A stretch of DNA of 64,000 nt from positions 310,001 through 374,000 of the forward strand of contig JAOZSQ010000001.1 of assembly GCA_029939595.1 (NCBI GenBank). The letters are read 5' to 3'. Shown here piece by piece: positions 1 through 8,257 of this stretch; the stretch's first letter is position 1, and each line of letters opens with the position of its first letter. The DNA is from EX4572-165 sp002254885. Lineage in GTDB: Archaea > Thermoplasmatota > E2 > DHVEG-1. The notes under the pieces are model-generated. The model was not told the origin of the DNA. It saw nothing but the letters and a program-made list of their open reading frames with translations, and searched no databases. The translations under genes were made by a program, and so were the position numbers.

Positions 1-114
1 TTAATTGTAGGCGAAGTTGGAAATCTTTATGGATCTGGTGGGTCCGACACCTATTTTTCAGGTGGCGGAAATGATTGTGATGGTTTAGATTCTAATTGTG
101 GTGATGGTTGGTAG
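1..114 (+). CDS. C-terminal end of an unknown protein (cut by window start)
   Basis: An open frame runs from the first base to a TAG at 112-114, giving the last 37 residues of a protein whose start lies outside the window. The tail is rich in Gly, Asp, Ser and Asn, holds two Cys, and ends GDGW. No family is recognised; such Gly/Asp-rich ends occur in secreted or fibre-like proteins, but that is only a guess. It converges with the minus-strand terminase-like gene, whose stop codon begins two bases further on. Confidence 0.5.
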   Translation, partial: LIVGEVGNLYGSGGSDTYFSGGGNDCDGLDSNCGDGW

Positions 115-115
115 T

Positions 116-790
116 TTACACAAACTGGTTATCGTATTCTGAATTAAATGCTTGCAAACCGATATTTTTTATCATTTCTTTTCTCCATTTATAGTTTCGT
201 TCTGGTATATCCCGCCAATTAAGAGTAAAGGGTGCTAATTCATTGGTGCCTTTTATTGTTTTTTTCCATAACTTATGAAAGTGATTTTCTCCGTGTGGAA
301 TGGAGAGGAGAACATTTTTTTGAGATATGGGAATTACGTTTGTATAAAAATCCCCCCAAATTTTGTCTTCTACATAAGCTATTTCTGTAGCGATTAACAC
401 ATCAAGTCTTATTCCTTTTATAAATGGTCTTATGCTATTGGCAATGATCCTAGATCCATTTTTAAAGATTATTGTTAGGTCATTGCAATGGTCTATTAAT
501 GGTGATCCTTCCAACATCAGTTTTATTTTTTTAATTTCTTCTTTAGCATAATCCAATTTTGTTAAAAATAATCCTATAGTTGAGTATTGGTTATAGCAAG
601 CATACCATGCGGTGTATAGTCTTAATGCTGTGCTTGAGCCACATTGTCTGGATGAGTTGATTACTGTGAAGTTATTTTCTTGGATATGTTCTAAAAGGGC
701 TTCATCGTGATCCCGAAGTGTGAGTGGAATTAATCCTTCATCGTAGTTTATTATTTTACAAAATTCTGCGAATTCTTTTAATGATTTCAT
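116..790 (-). CDS. Terminase-like ATPase domain (T4 gp17 type), degenerate, no nuclease domain
   Basis: The 224 residues align by eye along the ATPase half of T4 gp17, the DNA-packaging motor. SRQCGSST (residues 47-54) sits where gp17 has SRQLGKTT; VLIATE (131-136) sits at Walker B; a later PHGENHFHKLW stretch matches gp17's TPNGLNHFYDIW; and the end (QAFNSEYDNQF) matches the point where gp17 passes into its nuclease domain. The Walker A Lys is Ser and the Walker B Asp is Thr, so normal ATP hydrolysis is unlikely, and the nuclease half is absent. The start has a good AAGGA site. It runs opposite to the neighbouring structural genes. It may be a relic, a regulatory paralogue, or a piece of a split terminase whose working copy lies outside the window. 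Confidence 0.75.
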   Translation of the reverse strand: MKSLKEFAEFCKIINYDEGLIPLTLRDHDEALLEHIQENNFTVINSSRQCGSSTALRLYTAWYACYNQYSTIGLFLTKLDYAKEEIKKIKLMLEGSPLIDHCNDLTIIFKNGSRIIANSIRPFIKGIRLDVLIATEIAYVEDKIWGDFYTNVIPISQKNVLLSIPHGENHFHKLWKKTIKGTNELAPFTLNWRDIPERNYKWRKEMIKNIGLQAFNSEYDNQFV

Positions 791-831
791 TTTTTCCTTG
801 TTTAGTTGGTGATAAATAGAGGTAACAGTAT

Positions 832-990
832 TTATGTTGGGTGATAGTGTCTTCTTAGTGTTTCTCCATTATGGGTAATAAATTTGGTGAGGATGAGATT
901 AGTTTGTTCTTTATTTAGAGATTTTTTATAATGTCTAAGATATCGTTTTAGGATTCTTAATTCTAATAGTAAAAATTGTTGGTTAGTCAT
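832..990 (-). CDS. Small basic protein of unknown function (52 aa)
   Basis: A 52-codon ORF begins at an ATG (990) and ends TAA. The product starts MTNQQFLLLELRILKRYL, is rich in Lys, Arg and Leu and looks helical; no family is recognised. It lies between the terminase-like gene and a TATAAATA motif on the same strand about 50 bases upstream, which supports it as real. The ribosome site is weak (AGAG). Confidence 0.5.
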   Translation of the reverse strand: MTNQQFLLLELRILKRYLRHYKKSLNKEQTNLILTKFITHNGETLRRHYHPT

Positions 991-1041
991 TTTTTACTCT
1001 TTGGTTTGAAGTTAATTTTTAATGGTTAACTATTTTATTAT

Positions 1042-1049
1042 TATTTATA
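1042..1049 (-). promoter_or_regulatory. T4-type late promoter motif TATAAATA (minus strand)
   Basis: Reads TATAAATA on the minus strand, identical to the T4 late promoter core. It is placed to drive the 52-residue ORF and the terminase-like gene. Two plus-strand copies lie within 450 bases. In AT-rich DNA some matches will be chance. Confidence 0.45.
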
Positions 1050-1064
1050 ATGAGGAGATGATTT

Positions 1065-1319
1065 ATGAAGAAGAAAAAGAAGAAAATTTCATTAAAAAAA
1101 CTGGTAAAAAAAACATTGAATGATGATTTTGATGATGGGATTTGTTTAAGTTGTTGTTTTTGTAAAAACACGGAAGAAAATTCAATTTTGATGGGCGGAC
1201 CGATAGCTTATATTTGCGATGAATGCATTCACAGATATGCGAAGGAATTGGATAAAAATGCATTGGATAATGGGCTGAGAAATCAAAAAGGGAAGGTTAG
1301 TGAGAAAAGGTATTGTTAA
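1065..1319 (+). CDS. Stand-alone ClpX-type zinc-binding domain protein
   Basis: This 84-residue protein contains the zinc-binding domain normally found at the N terminus of the ClpX unfoldase. CCFCKNTEEN (residues 30-39) and AYICDECIHRYAKEL (48-62) match the ClpX pattern CSFC...VYICDEC, with C30/C33 and C51/C54 as the likely four zinc ligands. The N terminus is a Lys-rich tail and there is no AAA+ domain. In bacteria this domain dimerises and docks adaptors and substrates to ClpXP. A free copy could act as an adaptor, decoy or inhibitor of host ClpXP; that role is inferred. A GAGGAG ribosome site precedes the ATG. Confidence 0.8.
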   Translation: MKKKKKKISLKKLVKKTLNDDFDDGICLSCCFCKNTEENSILMGGPIAYICDECIHRYAKELDKNALDNGLRNQKGKVSEKRYC

Positions 1320-1440
1320 ATTTTGGTTTGGATTCTGAGGTCATTTCAAGGGCATTCCGAATATATATTAGAAACTGGTTTAAATTTTGGTTTATGGCAT
1401 TTTACTAAATAGATTGTAAGAGAAGAATTTGATTATAAAT

Positions 1441-1448
1441 TATAAATA
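1441..1448 (+). promoter_or_regulatory. T4-type late promoter motif TATAAATA
   Basis: Exact TATAAATA about 95 bases upstream of the first tail-tube gene, in a 218-base gap without genes. It is followed by an AG-rich leader, as is common for T4 late promoters. Confidence 0.6.
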
Positions 1449-1476
1449 AAAGAAAGCGAAATGAAAGGTATAGACT

Positions 1477-1484
1477 TATAAATA
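1477..1484 (+). promoter_or_regulatory. Second T4-type late promoter motif TATAAATA
   Basis: A second exact TATAAATA 36 bases after the first and about 53 bases before the tail-tube ATG. Tandem late promoters before an abundantly needed tube protein would make sense. Confidence 0.6.
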
Positions 1485-1537
1485 AGAAAGCAAAATATAA
1501 AAGAGAAATATAACAATATTTCAAAAGAGAGGAAAAA

Positions 1538-2086
1538 ATGGCAGGTATTAAATTAAGCGATTTTAGAGCACATGCTACTGATGTTTCTAGGATGAACAGA
1601 TTTTTTGTTGCTTTTAATGGTGCATATGGCATTATTGACGATGATGAATATTTAGCAAAGTCAATAGCTATTCCAGCGAGAGAAATAGGGAATTGTGAAC
1701 TTGATTGGCAGGGTCAGAAGATGAAGCTTGCTGGTGATCCGACTATTGGTGATTTAACCATTGGATTTTGGAACAAATATAATTTCAATTTACGTAAGAA
1801 ATTTCAAATGTGGTCTACGTTTGTTGCTGGAACAGTTCCAAATACAAGGGGAAGACCAGTTGTAATGGGCGGAACAAATGCTTATAAATGTGATAAGATT
1901 ACTGTTAGGACATTGGATGGAATAGGTGCTGAGACTAACAAGTGGATATATAAGGATTGTTTCCCAACAAGTGTTGCTGAAATTGGTTTGGATATGGGTT
2001 CCGCAGACACACCTGAAGAATATGATGTTACATTTTCAGTAGAACAGACAGGTAATCCTTCTGTAGTTACAGGAATGAATTCATAA
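1538..2086 (+). CDS. 19: Tail tube protein, gp19 family (copy 1)
   Basis: The 182-residue product has the T4 gp19-type layout: an N-terminal FRAHATDVSRMNRFFVAF strand region, the loop IPAREIGNCELDWQGQKMKL, then DPTIGDLTIGFWN and a C-terminal FPTSVAEIGLDMGSADTPEE segment. The family stacks as hexamer rings to form the inner tube of a contractile tail. It has a clear GAGAGG ribosome site and two late promoter motifs upstream. The next gene is a close paralogue. Function is confident from family layout; which copy forms the main tube is not known. Confidence 0.88.
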   Translation: MAGIKLSDFRAHATDVSRMNRFFVAFNGAYGIIDDDEYLAKSIAIPAREIGNCELDWQGQKMKLAGDPTIGDLTIGFWNKYNFNLRKKFQMWSTFVAGTVPNTRGRPVVMGGTNAYKCDKITVRTLDGIGAETNKWIYKDCFPTSVAEIGLDMGSADTPEEYDVTFSVEQTGNPSVVTGMNS

Positions 2087-2134
2087 AAATAAGAAAATAA
2101 AAGAAATTTTTAACCAAAAATTTAGGAGAAAGAT

Positions 2135-2707
2135 ATGCCTACAATTTTATTAAAAGATTTTAGGTCAAAATTAACTGATGCCGCTAGACCTAACAGGTTT
2201 TTGGTACGTTTTTCAAATTTACCAGCACTTCCAGGTATTAAAGATTGGATGATTGATGATGATTGGTATCAATGTAAAACGGCGAGTATTCCTGCGAAGG
2301 AAGTAGGAAGTTTTGAACTTGATTGGCAAGGTATGAAGAGAAAAATCGGTGGAGATCCTACATATGGTGATCTAACACTTGGATTTTGGAGTCATGAGGA
2401 TTATGGTTTGCGTTTAGGATTTGAGCAATGGATTGAGTATATGGCAGGAATGCTTACTAATGAAAGAGGTCCTGGTGGATCAAAAGACACAGCTATTGAT
2501 TACAAAACTAATATTATTGTAAGTCAGCTTGGTAGAGGTGATGCGAGTAATGTTTTGGAAGAATATGCATATGATGGATGTTTTCCAACTAGTGTTGCTG
2601 AGATTGGTTTAGATCAATCGTCTGCTGATACCCCACAAGAGTTTGACGTAACATTTGCAGTTGATGTATCAGATCATGTGGCGATAGGAGCAAGTAAAGT
2701 ATTATAA
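2135..2707 (+). CDS. 19: Tail tube protein, gp19 family (copy 2)
   Basis: This 190-residue paralogue lies directly after copy 1 and shares its main blocks (FRSKLTDAARPNRFLVRF, ELDWQGMKRKIGGDPTYGD, FPTSVAEIGLDQSSADTP). It has its own AGGAGA ribosome site. Differences cluster in loops, for example the longer LPALPGIKDWMIDDDWYQ region. Tandem tube genes may give a mixed tube or separate tube and tube-end proteins. The two copies appear as diverged as working paralogues rather than a fresh duplication. Confidence 0.86.
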   Translation: MPTILLKDFRSKLTDAARPNRFLVRFSNLPALPGIKDWMIDDDWYQCKTASIPAKEVGSFELDWQGMKRKIGGDPTYGDLTLGFWSHEDYGLRLGFEQWIEYMAGMLTNERGPGGSKDTAIDYKTNIIVSQLGRGDASNVLEEYAYDGCFPTSVAEIGLDQSSADTPQEFDVTFAVDVSDHVAIGASKVL

Positions 2708-2740
2708 TAATATTTTAACGAACAAATTTTTCAAGGTATT

Positions 2741-3913
2741 ATGATATATAAAGATGATGTTTTTGTAGAAGGAGCGTTGGAAGCCATTGCTCCTTTGTCG
2801 GTTGAAGACAATACCAATCGTGTTGTTACAACCGAGTTTTTGAGACGTATTCCTTTGTCTATTCCCTCACCATTGAAGGCTAGTAGTCCTTTATTTGGAC
2901 CAAATTTGAAGATAGAATTGGTTTTGGATGAATTGCTGGCTATTTTTACTTTTTATGATATGACTAATAAAAAGATAAAGTTGTCGGAGACCAATTTCAG
3001 ACCGAAACCAGAAGTTTGGAAAGGTAAATATGGTGAGTTAATGAATGCCGAGGAAGCGTTGAATAATCTAATTATGTCAACTCACACACAAGAGTATATT
3101 GATGGTGAGTTTATTAGAGTAGATGGTTTAATAGCTAATGATACGGATAACCTCAAAAATAATTATTATACTAAAGTACAAATTGAGGATTCCATTCTTG
3201 TAATAAACAATAAAATAGATGCTTTAGATGCTGATACTTATTCCATTAAGAAGCTAGACGAAGAACATACCGAGATTCGTGGTTTGATAACCAGTTTATC
3301 TAGTGATACGTATACAAAGGCGGAAACAGATAACCAGTTGGTTTTGATTAATACTAAAATTGACGACAAGGTTGATGATTATGATCTCCGTTACATAAGG
3401 CTGGATGCGGATTCAAAGCCAAATAAAGATGCTGATTATGTTATTGGTGGTCCGAATTACCGATATTTAGAGTTTTATTGTAAGAATGTATATGCTAGTC
3501 TTATTGAGAGTGACAAAGCAGATGTTGCTGAACTTTATTCGTTAAAGGGATTTAAACCAAGTCTTGATAATAGGAAATCTCATGAAGGAAGAGTTGTTGT
3601 AATTTCATCTGATGAAAATTACGATTGTGAAATATGTGAAGAAAAAGAAAGTATTCGTATTTTAGGGGTTATTTCAGTTAATCCAGGATATATTTTAAAC
3701 AGTAATTTAGCAAATGGTGTTCCGGTTGCTCTTATTGGTAGAGTACCTTGTTATGTAAGAGGCAAGGTAAAAAAAGGAAATCTTTTAAAAAGTGGAAAGA
3801 ATGGAACTGCACGAAGGGCAAGCAGCAATGATAATCCTAATGTTGTTTTTGCAAAAGCGATGGAGGATAAATTAACGGGTGAAGACAAACAAATTGAAAT
3901 TGTACTTCTTTAG
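2741..3913 (+). CDS. Fibre-like structural protein with C-terminal ADVAELY domain
   Basis: The 390-residue protein has an N-terminal region of unknown fold, a coiled-coil/fibre middle (about residues 135-220), and a C-terminal beta domain (about 255-390). That domain starts KADVAELYSLKGFK, goes on with RVVVIS and ILGVISVNPGYILN, and has VPVALIGRVPCYVRGKVKKG near the end. It is common at the ends of T4-like virion fibre proteins, where related domains act as trimerisation or chaperone ends. The gene at 17150 ends in the same domain. It opens the fibre block right after the tube genes. The exact virion position is unknown. Confidence 0.65.
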   Translation: MIYKDDVFVEGALEAIAPLSVEDNTNRVVTTEFLRRIPLSIPSPLKASSPLFGPNLKIELVLDELLAIFTFYDMTNKKIKLSETNFRPKPEVWKGKYGELMNAEEALNNLIMSTHTQEYIDGEFIRVDGLIANDTDNLKNNYYTKVQIEDSILVINNKIDALDADTYSIKKLDEEHTEIRGLITSLSSDTYTKAETDNQLVLINTKIDDKVDDYDLRYIRLDADSKPNKDADYVIGGPNYRYLEFYCKNVYASLIESDKADVAELYSLKGFKPSLDNRKSHEGRVVVISSDENYDCEICEEKESIRILGVISVNPGYILNSNLANGVPVALIGRVPCYVRGKVKKGNLLKSGKNGTARRASSNDNPNVVFAKAMEDKLTGEDKQIEIVLL

Positions 3914-3921
3914 GAGATGAG

Positions 3922-5805
3922 ATGGCAGAAAAGTCTTTTACAACCCAACTGAAACCTGGACAACTTATATTCAATAATATTGAATTTATTGATCAGACTC
4001 TCGCAAAACCTAGAATTGATGGTGATAAGGTTAATTTTAAGGGCAATTATATTACTCTTAATAACCATGTTCCCCTTTTAAAAGATGATTTAGAAGCTGG
4101 TTTAAAGATAGATAGAATTGATAAGAGCGATGTTAGTATTAGATGGTCAGAATCAAACAAAAATTGGGAACTTACAGAAAATGGAACTTTCTTTTTTAGG
4201 GTTTGGCATCAAGGTAATGTTCGTGGTATTGCAAATCGGGTTTTAAAATGGAAAAGTGTTAATAAGCTGAATTTGGATGAAGGTGTTTCTGATGAATTTG
4301 ATAATTCTATTATTGAGGATACCAGGGATGGAGTATCTATTGATGGGCATGTTGAATCAGGATATAAGCTTTCAGTTGAAGGCAATGCGTTAGTAAAAGG
4401 AAATGTAGAAATACGAAGCATAGCCGATTTAGCTTCAAAAACGTATGAACCATCTAATTTATTAGTAAAAAAGATGGCTTTAAGTCCTGACATCAGACCA
4501 GAGGATGTGCCTTCCGATTTAGGAGGTCATTTAACTGTTGAGGGCAATACTTTAATACATGGCTCTTTAGAAGTAAAGGGCGAAACCATCACATTTAAAT
4601 CAGAAGTTGTTAAAATAGCTGATAACATCATTGATTTAAATTCAAATTTCACGTCAGGTACACCAAGCGAACCCGCAGGAATTCAAATTACAAGAGGAAG
4701 TGAAAACAATACCACATTTAGATGGAATGAAGATCTTGATTTGTGGGATTTGACAGAGAATGGAACCGATTTTCATAAACTTTGGCATCAGGGTAATTTT
4801 GATTGGGATTCCCGATTGAACTATCTTCCAAAGTGGATAAATTGTGAGAAGGAGGGTGAGACGAGATTAAACAAGCTCACTCCAAGTCTTATTGTTGATG
4901 ATGGTGAAACTGTTACGATAGAAGGCAATATTAAGATTATCAAAGCTCTTGAAATTGGGAATACCTTGACGTTGAATCTTTATGATAATATGGCGAGAAT
5001 TATTGTAAATAGAGATATCAATTCAACAAGTGAATTTAGGTGGGATGAAGTCAAAGGACAATTTGAGATAGCAGAAGATGGGAGTACATTTAAGAAGGTA
5101 TGGCATCAAGGCAATTTGTTGGGTACTAGAAATATGGTAGCCAAGTGGACTGAAGACAATTTATTGGGTACAGGAACTATTGAAGATTCTGATGCGAAGG
5201 TTTTTATTAATAATGATTTAGAGATAGGAGCCAAGCATTCGCTTATTTTAAATTATGATGATGATAATGAGGCTAAGATAAAGGTATTTGATGTTTCCAC
5301 TTTTCCTATGTTATTGTGGTCTGGTGTTAAAAAGGATTGGGAAGTTACTATTAAGAATGATGGTGAACGATTCAATATTTGGCATCGGGGAAATATAAAT
5401 TTTTTGCCAGAGAATAATATTGTCCCTCGTTGGGACAGTTCTAGGTCGGTATTTGATTTGAAAAAAGGAAGCATATTGGACAGTGGAGAACGTGTTTCTA
5501 TCGGTTCGGATTTGGATGAAAATTATCGGTTTAAGGTTGGTGGTGATGTACGTGTTGATGGTTTTATAGAACTGGATAAGAATTTAGATATACATGCTAC
5601 TAAAGATGCAAGCAATTTTGCCGAGGCTAGAATTAGTATAAATATGAATGATGGAGCAATAAGAAAACCATCAATAAGATATATTTATGATAAATTAAAT
5701 ACACAGAGCAGGTGGGAATTAACAACTGATGGGACAAATTTCCATGAAGTTTGGGATAAACATAATATATATTTCAAGAAAGGATTTATGTTTGTTCTAG
5801 TATAA
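3922..5805 (+). CDS. Repetitive tail fibre protein (627 aa)
   Basis: Repeated modules pair a beta segment ending WELTENGTFF or a variant with WHQGN, followed by a short KW...N link; WHQGN or WHRGN occurs at least four times (near residues 94, 290, 395 and 490). A middle motif, LEVKGETITFKSEVVKIADN followed by IIDLN, recurs in three other fibre genes here. This is typical of phage fibre shafts. The start follows GGAGATGAG, eight bases after the previous stop, so the block is probably one transcript. It is closely related to the following gene. Confidence 0.75.
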   Translation: MAEKSFTTQLKPGQLIFNNIEFIDQTLAKPRIDGDKVNFKGNYITLNNHVPLLKDDLEAGLKIDRIDKSDVSIRWSESNKNWELTENGTFFFRVWHQGNVRGIANRVLKWKSVNKLNLDEGVSDEFDNSIIEDTRDGVSIDGHVESGYKLSVEGNALVKGNVEIRSIADLASKTYEPSNLLVKKMALSPDIRPEDVPSDLGGHLTVEGNTLIHGSLEVKGETITFKSEVVKIADNIIDLNSNFTSGTPSEPAGIQITRGSENNTTFRWNEDLDLWDLTENGTDFHKLWHQGNFDWDSRLNYLPKWINCEKEGETRLNKLTPSLIVDDGETVTIEGNIKIIKALEIGNTLTLNLYDNMARIIVNRDINSTSEFRWDEVKGQFEIAEDGSTFKKVWHQGNLLGTRNMVAKWTEDNLLGTGTIEDSDAKVFINNDLEIGAKHSLILNYDDDNEAKIKVFDVSTFPMLLWSGVKKDWEVTIKNDGERFNIWHRGNINFLPENNIVPRWDSSRSVFDLKKGSILDSGERVSIGSDLDENYRFKVGGDVRVDGFIELDKNLDIHATKDASNFAEARISINMNDGAIRKPSIRYIYDKLNTQSRWELTTDGTNFHEVWDKHNIYFKKGFMFVLV

Positions 5806-5829
5806 CAACTTAATAAGGTGAGAAGAAAT

Positions 5830-7062
5830 ATGACAAATCTTAAATTAACAAATAATAATATTCAGATTGGAGATGAGTTATTTATTAACCCACGCAAGAA
5901 TAAAATTTATGGTTCGTTGGTTGATTTTGATAATCCGTTTATTACATTTAATAATTGTATAGGAGTTGAAAATCGCAATCACGTCATTGAAACAAAAGCA
6001 AAAGATGCTGGTCTGAAGGTTAACCGAGGGGGAGGCCATATTAATGATGCTTGGTTAAAATGGGATGAAAATTCAGTTGAATGGCAAATATCTGAAGATA
6101 ACCAAAATTTTTATAAAGTGTGGCATCAAGGAAATTTAATTGGTACGAAAAATACAATAACCAAATGGGAGGAAGAAAACTTAATTGGACCGTCCAAGAT
6201 TAGAGAAGACACGGAAGGTTATGTTGCAATTGACGCAAGTATTGAAAGACCATATAAGTTGAAATTAAATGGGAATTTAAAAGTTGATGGGAATACTATT
6301 ATTACTGGAACAGTATTAAGTGAAAAAGGTGTTAGTTTTAAAGAAGATTTATTAGTGGACAAATTAACAAGCACAACCGATTTATATGTTAGAGATGGAG
6401 TAGTATTGGATTTACGTGGACCGATGAAAGATGAAAACGGTGATCCGATGAAAAATGCTGATGGTGAAACCATTGATAAAAAAGGTCAAGGATTGAGAAT
6501 TCAGAGAAGCACAGTGAGTTTTGTTGAATTTGGTTGGAATGAAGATAAAAAAGCTCCAAGTGACGAAAAAAATCTCAAGTGGTACGTAACTGAGTTATCT
6601 GGTAAAAAGCATACATTATGGCATAATAATGATTTTTATTTTACAGGAGAAAAAAATGTATTACCAAAGTGGGATTCAGAAGAAAAAGGATTAGTGTCTT
6701 CTCTTGTTAAAGATGATGGAAAAGGAATTGGAATATGTGCGGAGCCTCAATTGGGCTACAGTTTAAAAGTAAATGGTTTAGTTGCATTGGCTGACCCCCT
6801 CACTTCATTTGTTGGTCATGGCACGGCACCTTTTATTATTAATTCAAAAACAATGGTTGAGAATTTAAATGCTGATTTATTGGATGGATTTGAAGCGGCT
6901 GAGTTAGCTAAGTTACACGGTTCTAATCGTGAAGATTTTCAAACAAAAAATTTAAAAATAGAAGAAGATGTAGAGATCTTTGGTAATCTTTGGTTAGAGT
7001 CTCAAGGTCAATTGAAACATCTTTTTATTGATGATAAAGGTTATGTAAGGGTAGTTGAATAA
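5830..7062 (+). CDS. Repetitive tail fibre protein (410 aa)
   Basis: A shorter relative of the preceding gene, with the same modules (FYKVWHQGNLIGTKNTITKW and WHNNDFYFTGEKNVLPKW). A GTG twelve bases upstream is in frame, but AAGGTGAG is best spaced for the ATG at 5830. The C terminus carries a VENLNADLLDGFEAAELAK segment seen in many phage fibre tips. It probably forms or caps the same fibre as its neighbour. The stop overlaps the next start. Confidence 0.72.
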   Translation: MTNLKLTNNNIQIGDELFINPRKNKIYGSLVDFDNPFITFNNCIGVENRNHVIETKAKDAGLKVNRGGGHINDAWLKWDENSVEWQISEDNQNFYKVWHQGNLIGTKNTITKWEEENLIGPSKIREDTEGYVAIDASIERPYKLKLNGNLKVDGNTIITGTVLSEKGVSFKEDLLVDKLTSTTDLYVRDGVVLDLRGPMKDENGDPMKNADGETIDKKGQGLRIQRSTVSFVEFGWNEDKKAPSDEKNLKWYVTELSGKKHTLWHNNDFYFTGEKNVLPKWDSEEKGLVSSLVKDDGKGIGICAEPQLGYSLKVNGLVALADPLTSFVGHGTAPFIINSKTMVENLNADLLDGFEAAELAKLHGSNREDFQTKNLKIEEDVEIFGNLWLESQGQLKHLFIDDKGYVRVVE

Positions 7063-7175
7063 TGGCAAAAAAGAAGAAAAAGGTTTTTGATGACAAAGAC
7101 ATGAAAGAGCTTGAGAAGGCGATTCATAATTTCAAAAAGAGCAAGAAGAAGTCTAAGAAGAGGAAGAAGAAATGA
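7062..7175 (+). CDS. Tiny lysine-rich protein (37 aa)
   Basis: A 37-codon ORF begins inside the previous stop codon (TAATG) and ends in an ATGA overlap with the next gene, a tight coupling that argues it is real. The product starts MAKKKKKVFDDKD and ends in a run of Lys, Arg and Ser. It should be strongly DNA- or RNA-binding by charge. No family is recognised. Confidence 0.55.
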   Translation: MAKKKKKVFDDKDMKELEKAIHNFKKSKKKSKKRKKK

Positions 7176-7354
7176 TTGTACGATTATGCGAGAAACAAGG
7201 TTGTATGGAATTGCGAAGGTTGGAATTTGCTAATTGCATGAACAAGAGGAATGAAGAATTATCAAAATCAAAGGAAAAATTACCATTATATGTAGATCCG
7301 TTTGAGGATTGTGGTAATACATTTCGTAGTAAAATGAAGAGATGTAAGGATTAG
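7172..7354 (+). CDS. Small cysteine-rich protein with MI-x-R leader (60 aa)
   Basis: It begins MIVRLCEKQGC, with an L-x-E at residues 5-7, and carries five Cys in helical-looking stretches. It resembles the large family at 47.9-55.9 kb (short MI..R start, an L-x-E site, basic body, paired Cys) although it sits among fibre genes. Its start overlaps the upstream stop. No known domain is recognised; packaging in the head is inferred from the leader. Confidence 0.5.
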   Translation: MIVRLCEKQGCMELRRLEFANCMNKRNEELSKSKEKLPLYVDPFEDCGNTFRSKMKRCKD

Positions 7355-7356
7355 AT

Positions 7357-7659
7357 ATGATAGTATTAAATGAGAGATATAAAAAATCCATTGCCGGACC
7401 GAAGGGTTCCACAAAGGGTATGAAAGCTAACATTGCAAAGGAATTCAAGAGAAGTGATGATGCAATGGATGAAGTTATTGATTGTGTAAACAAGAAAAAG
7501 AAAGCGGCAGAAAAATGTATGGCTCAAATGAAAAAAGTTGATGCTTCAGAAAGGTACAAAGTTGGTGAAAAATGTTTGAAAACATTTGTTAATCAATATA
7601 AAAAATGTGGAAGTAATTGGGGAATGGATTTTTCAGGACTTAAAATAAAATCGGTTTAA
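7357..7659 (+). CDS. Small basic Cys protein, paralogue of the gene at 53302
   Basis: The 100-residue product starts MIVLNERYKKSIAGPKGS and goes on TKGMKANIAKEF, almost identical to the start of the gene at 53302. The rest has two Cys-x10-Cys-type pairs (DCVNKKKKAAEKC and KCLKTFVNQYKKC) on likely helices. The early L-N-E fits the (L/I)-x-E consensus of the T4-type prohead protease. Its relatives lie 46 kb away, so a segment was copied or moved. Function is unknown. Confidence 0.6.
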   Translation: MIVLNERYKKSIAGPKGSTKGMKANIAKEFKRSDDAMDEVIDCVNKKKKAAEKCMAQMKKVDASERYKVGEKCLKTFVNQYKKCGSNWGMDFSGLKIKSV

Positions 7660-7694
7660 TTAAATATGAGATAATATGATAGTAAGGAATTAAT

Positions 7695-8255
7695 ATGGTA
7701 ACAGTAGAATCGGCACAAAGATTACAATTAAGAGGAACAAATAACAATTCTTGTTATATACCCAAGTTGCAAGTTATGATTGGGGATAAGTGGTATAATG
7801 CGCTTGAAGAAACCATTCAAAATAACACCGATTGGAAGAAAGCAAAAGTGTCCGTGTTTTGTACACCTATTATATTAAATGAGACTGCCAAACAAGAATT
7901 GGAAAGTTTACAAAAAATGAAGACTGATGGAACACATCTTAACCAAGATGAAATAAAAAAATTGGCTGAATTGGAAGTGGCAGCAGCACAAGAGCGCAAT
8001 AAAATGGTTGCCATGTTTTTGGCGGCTAATTATAAAGATGAACTGGATAGAAGAAGGATAGCCATTTATCAGACTGACGCAAGAGGTTATCCGATGAGAA
8101 AGACATTACAAACGTGGATGCCTTTTCCTACGTTTGTTGATAATGTTCGTTTGATAGAAACAGAAGAAGAAGAGGTAACAGGAAATATCCAATTTAGGAA
8201 TAATATGTTGTTTATGGAAATAGACGATAGTGAACATGCGAGACCAGAGGAATAA
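7695..8255 (+). CDS. Unknown protein within the fibre block (186 aa)
   Basis: No family is recognised. It starts MVTVESAQRLQLRG, has a helical, charged middle (about residues 65-115, including QDEIKKLAELEVAAAQERNK) and an acidic C terminus. It lies three bases before the next fibre gene, with an AAGGAA ribosome site. The position suggests a structural or assembly protein of the tail or fibres, by context only. Confidence 0.55.
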   Translation: MVTVESAQRLQLRGTNNNSCYIPKLQVMIGDKWYNALEETIQNNTDWKKAKVSVFCTPIILNETAKQELESLQKMKTDGTHLNQDEIKKLAELEVAAAQERNKMVAMFLAANYKDELDRRRIAIYQTDARGYPMRKTLQTWMPFPTFVDNVRLIETEEEEVTGNIQFRNNMLFMEIDDSEHARPEE

Positions 8256-8257
8256 TT

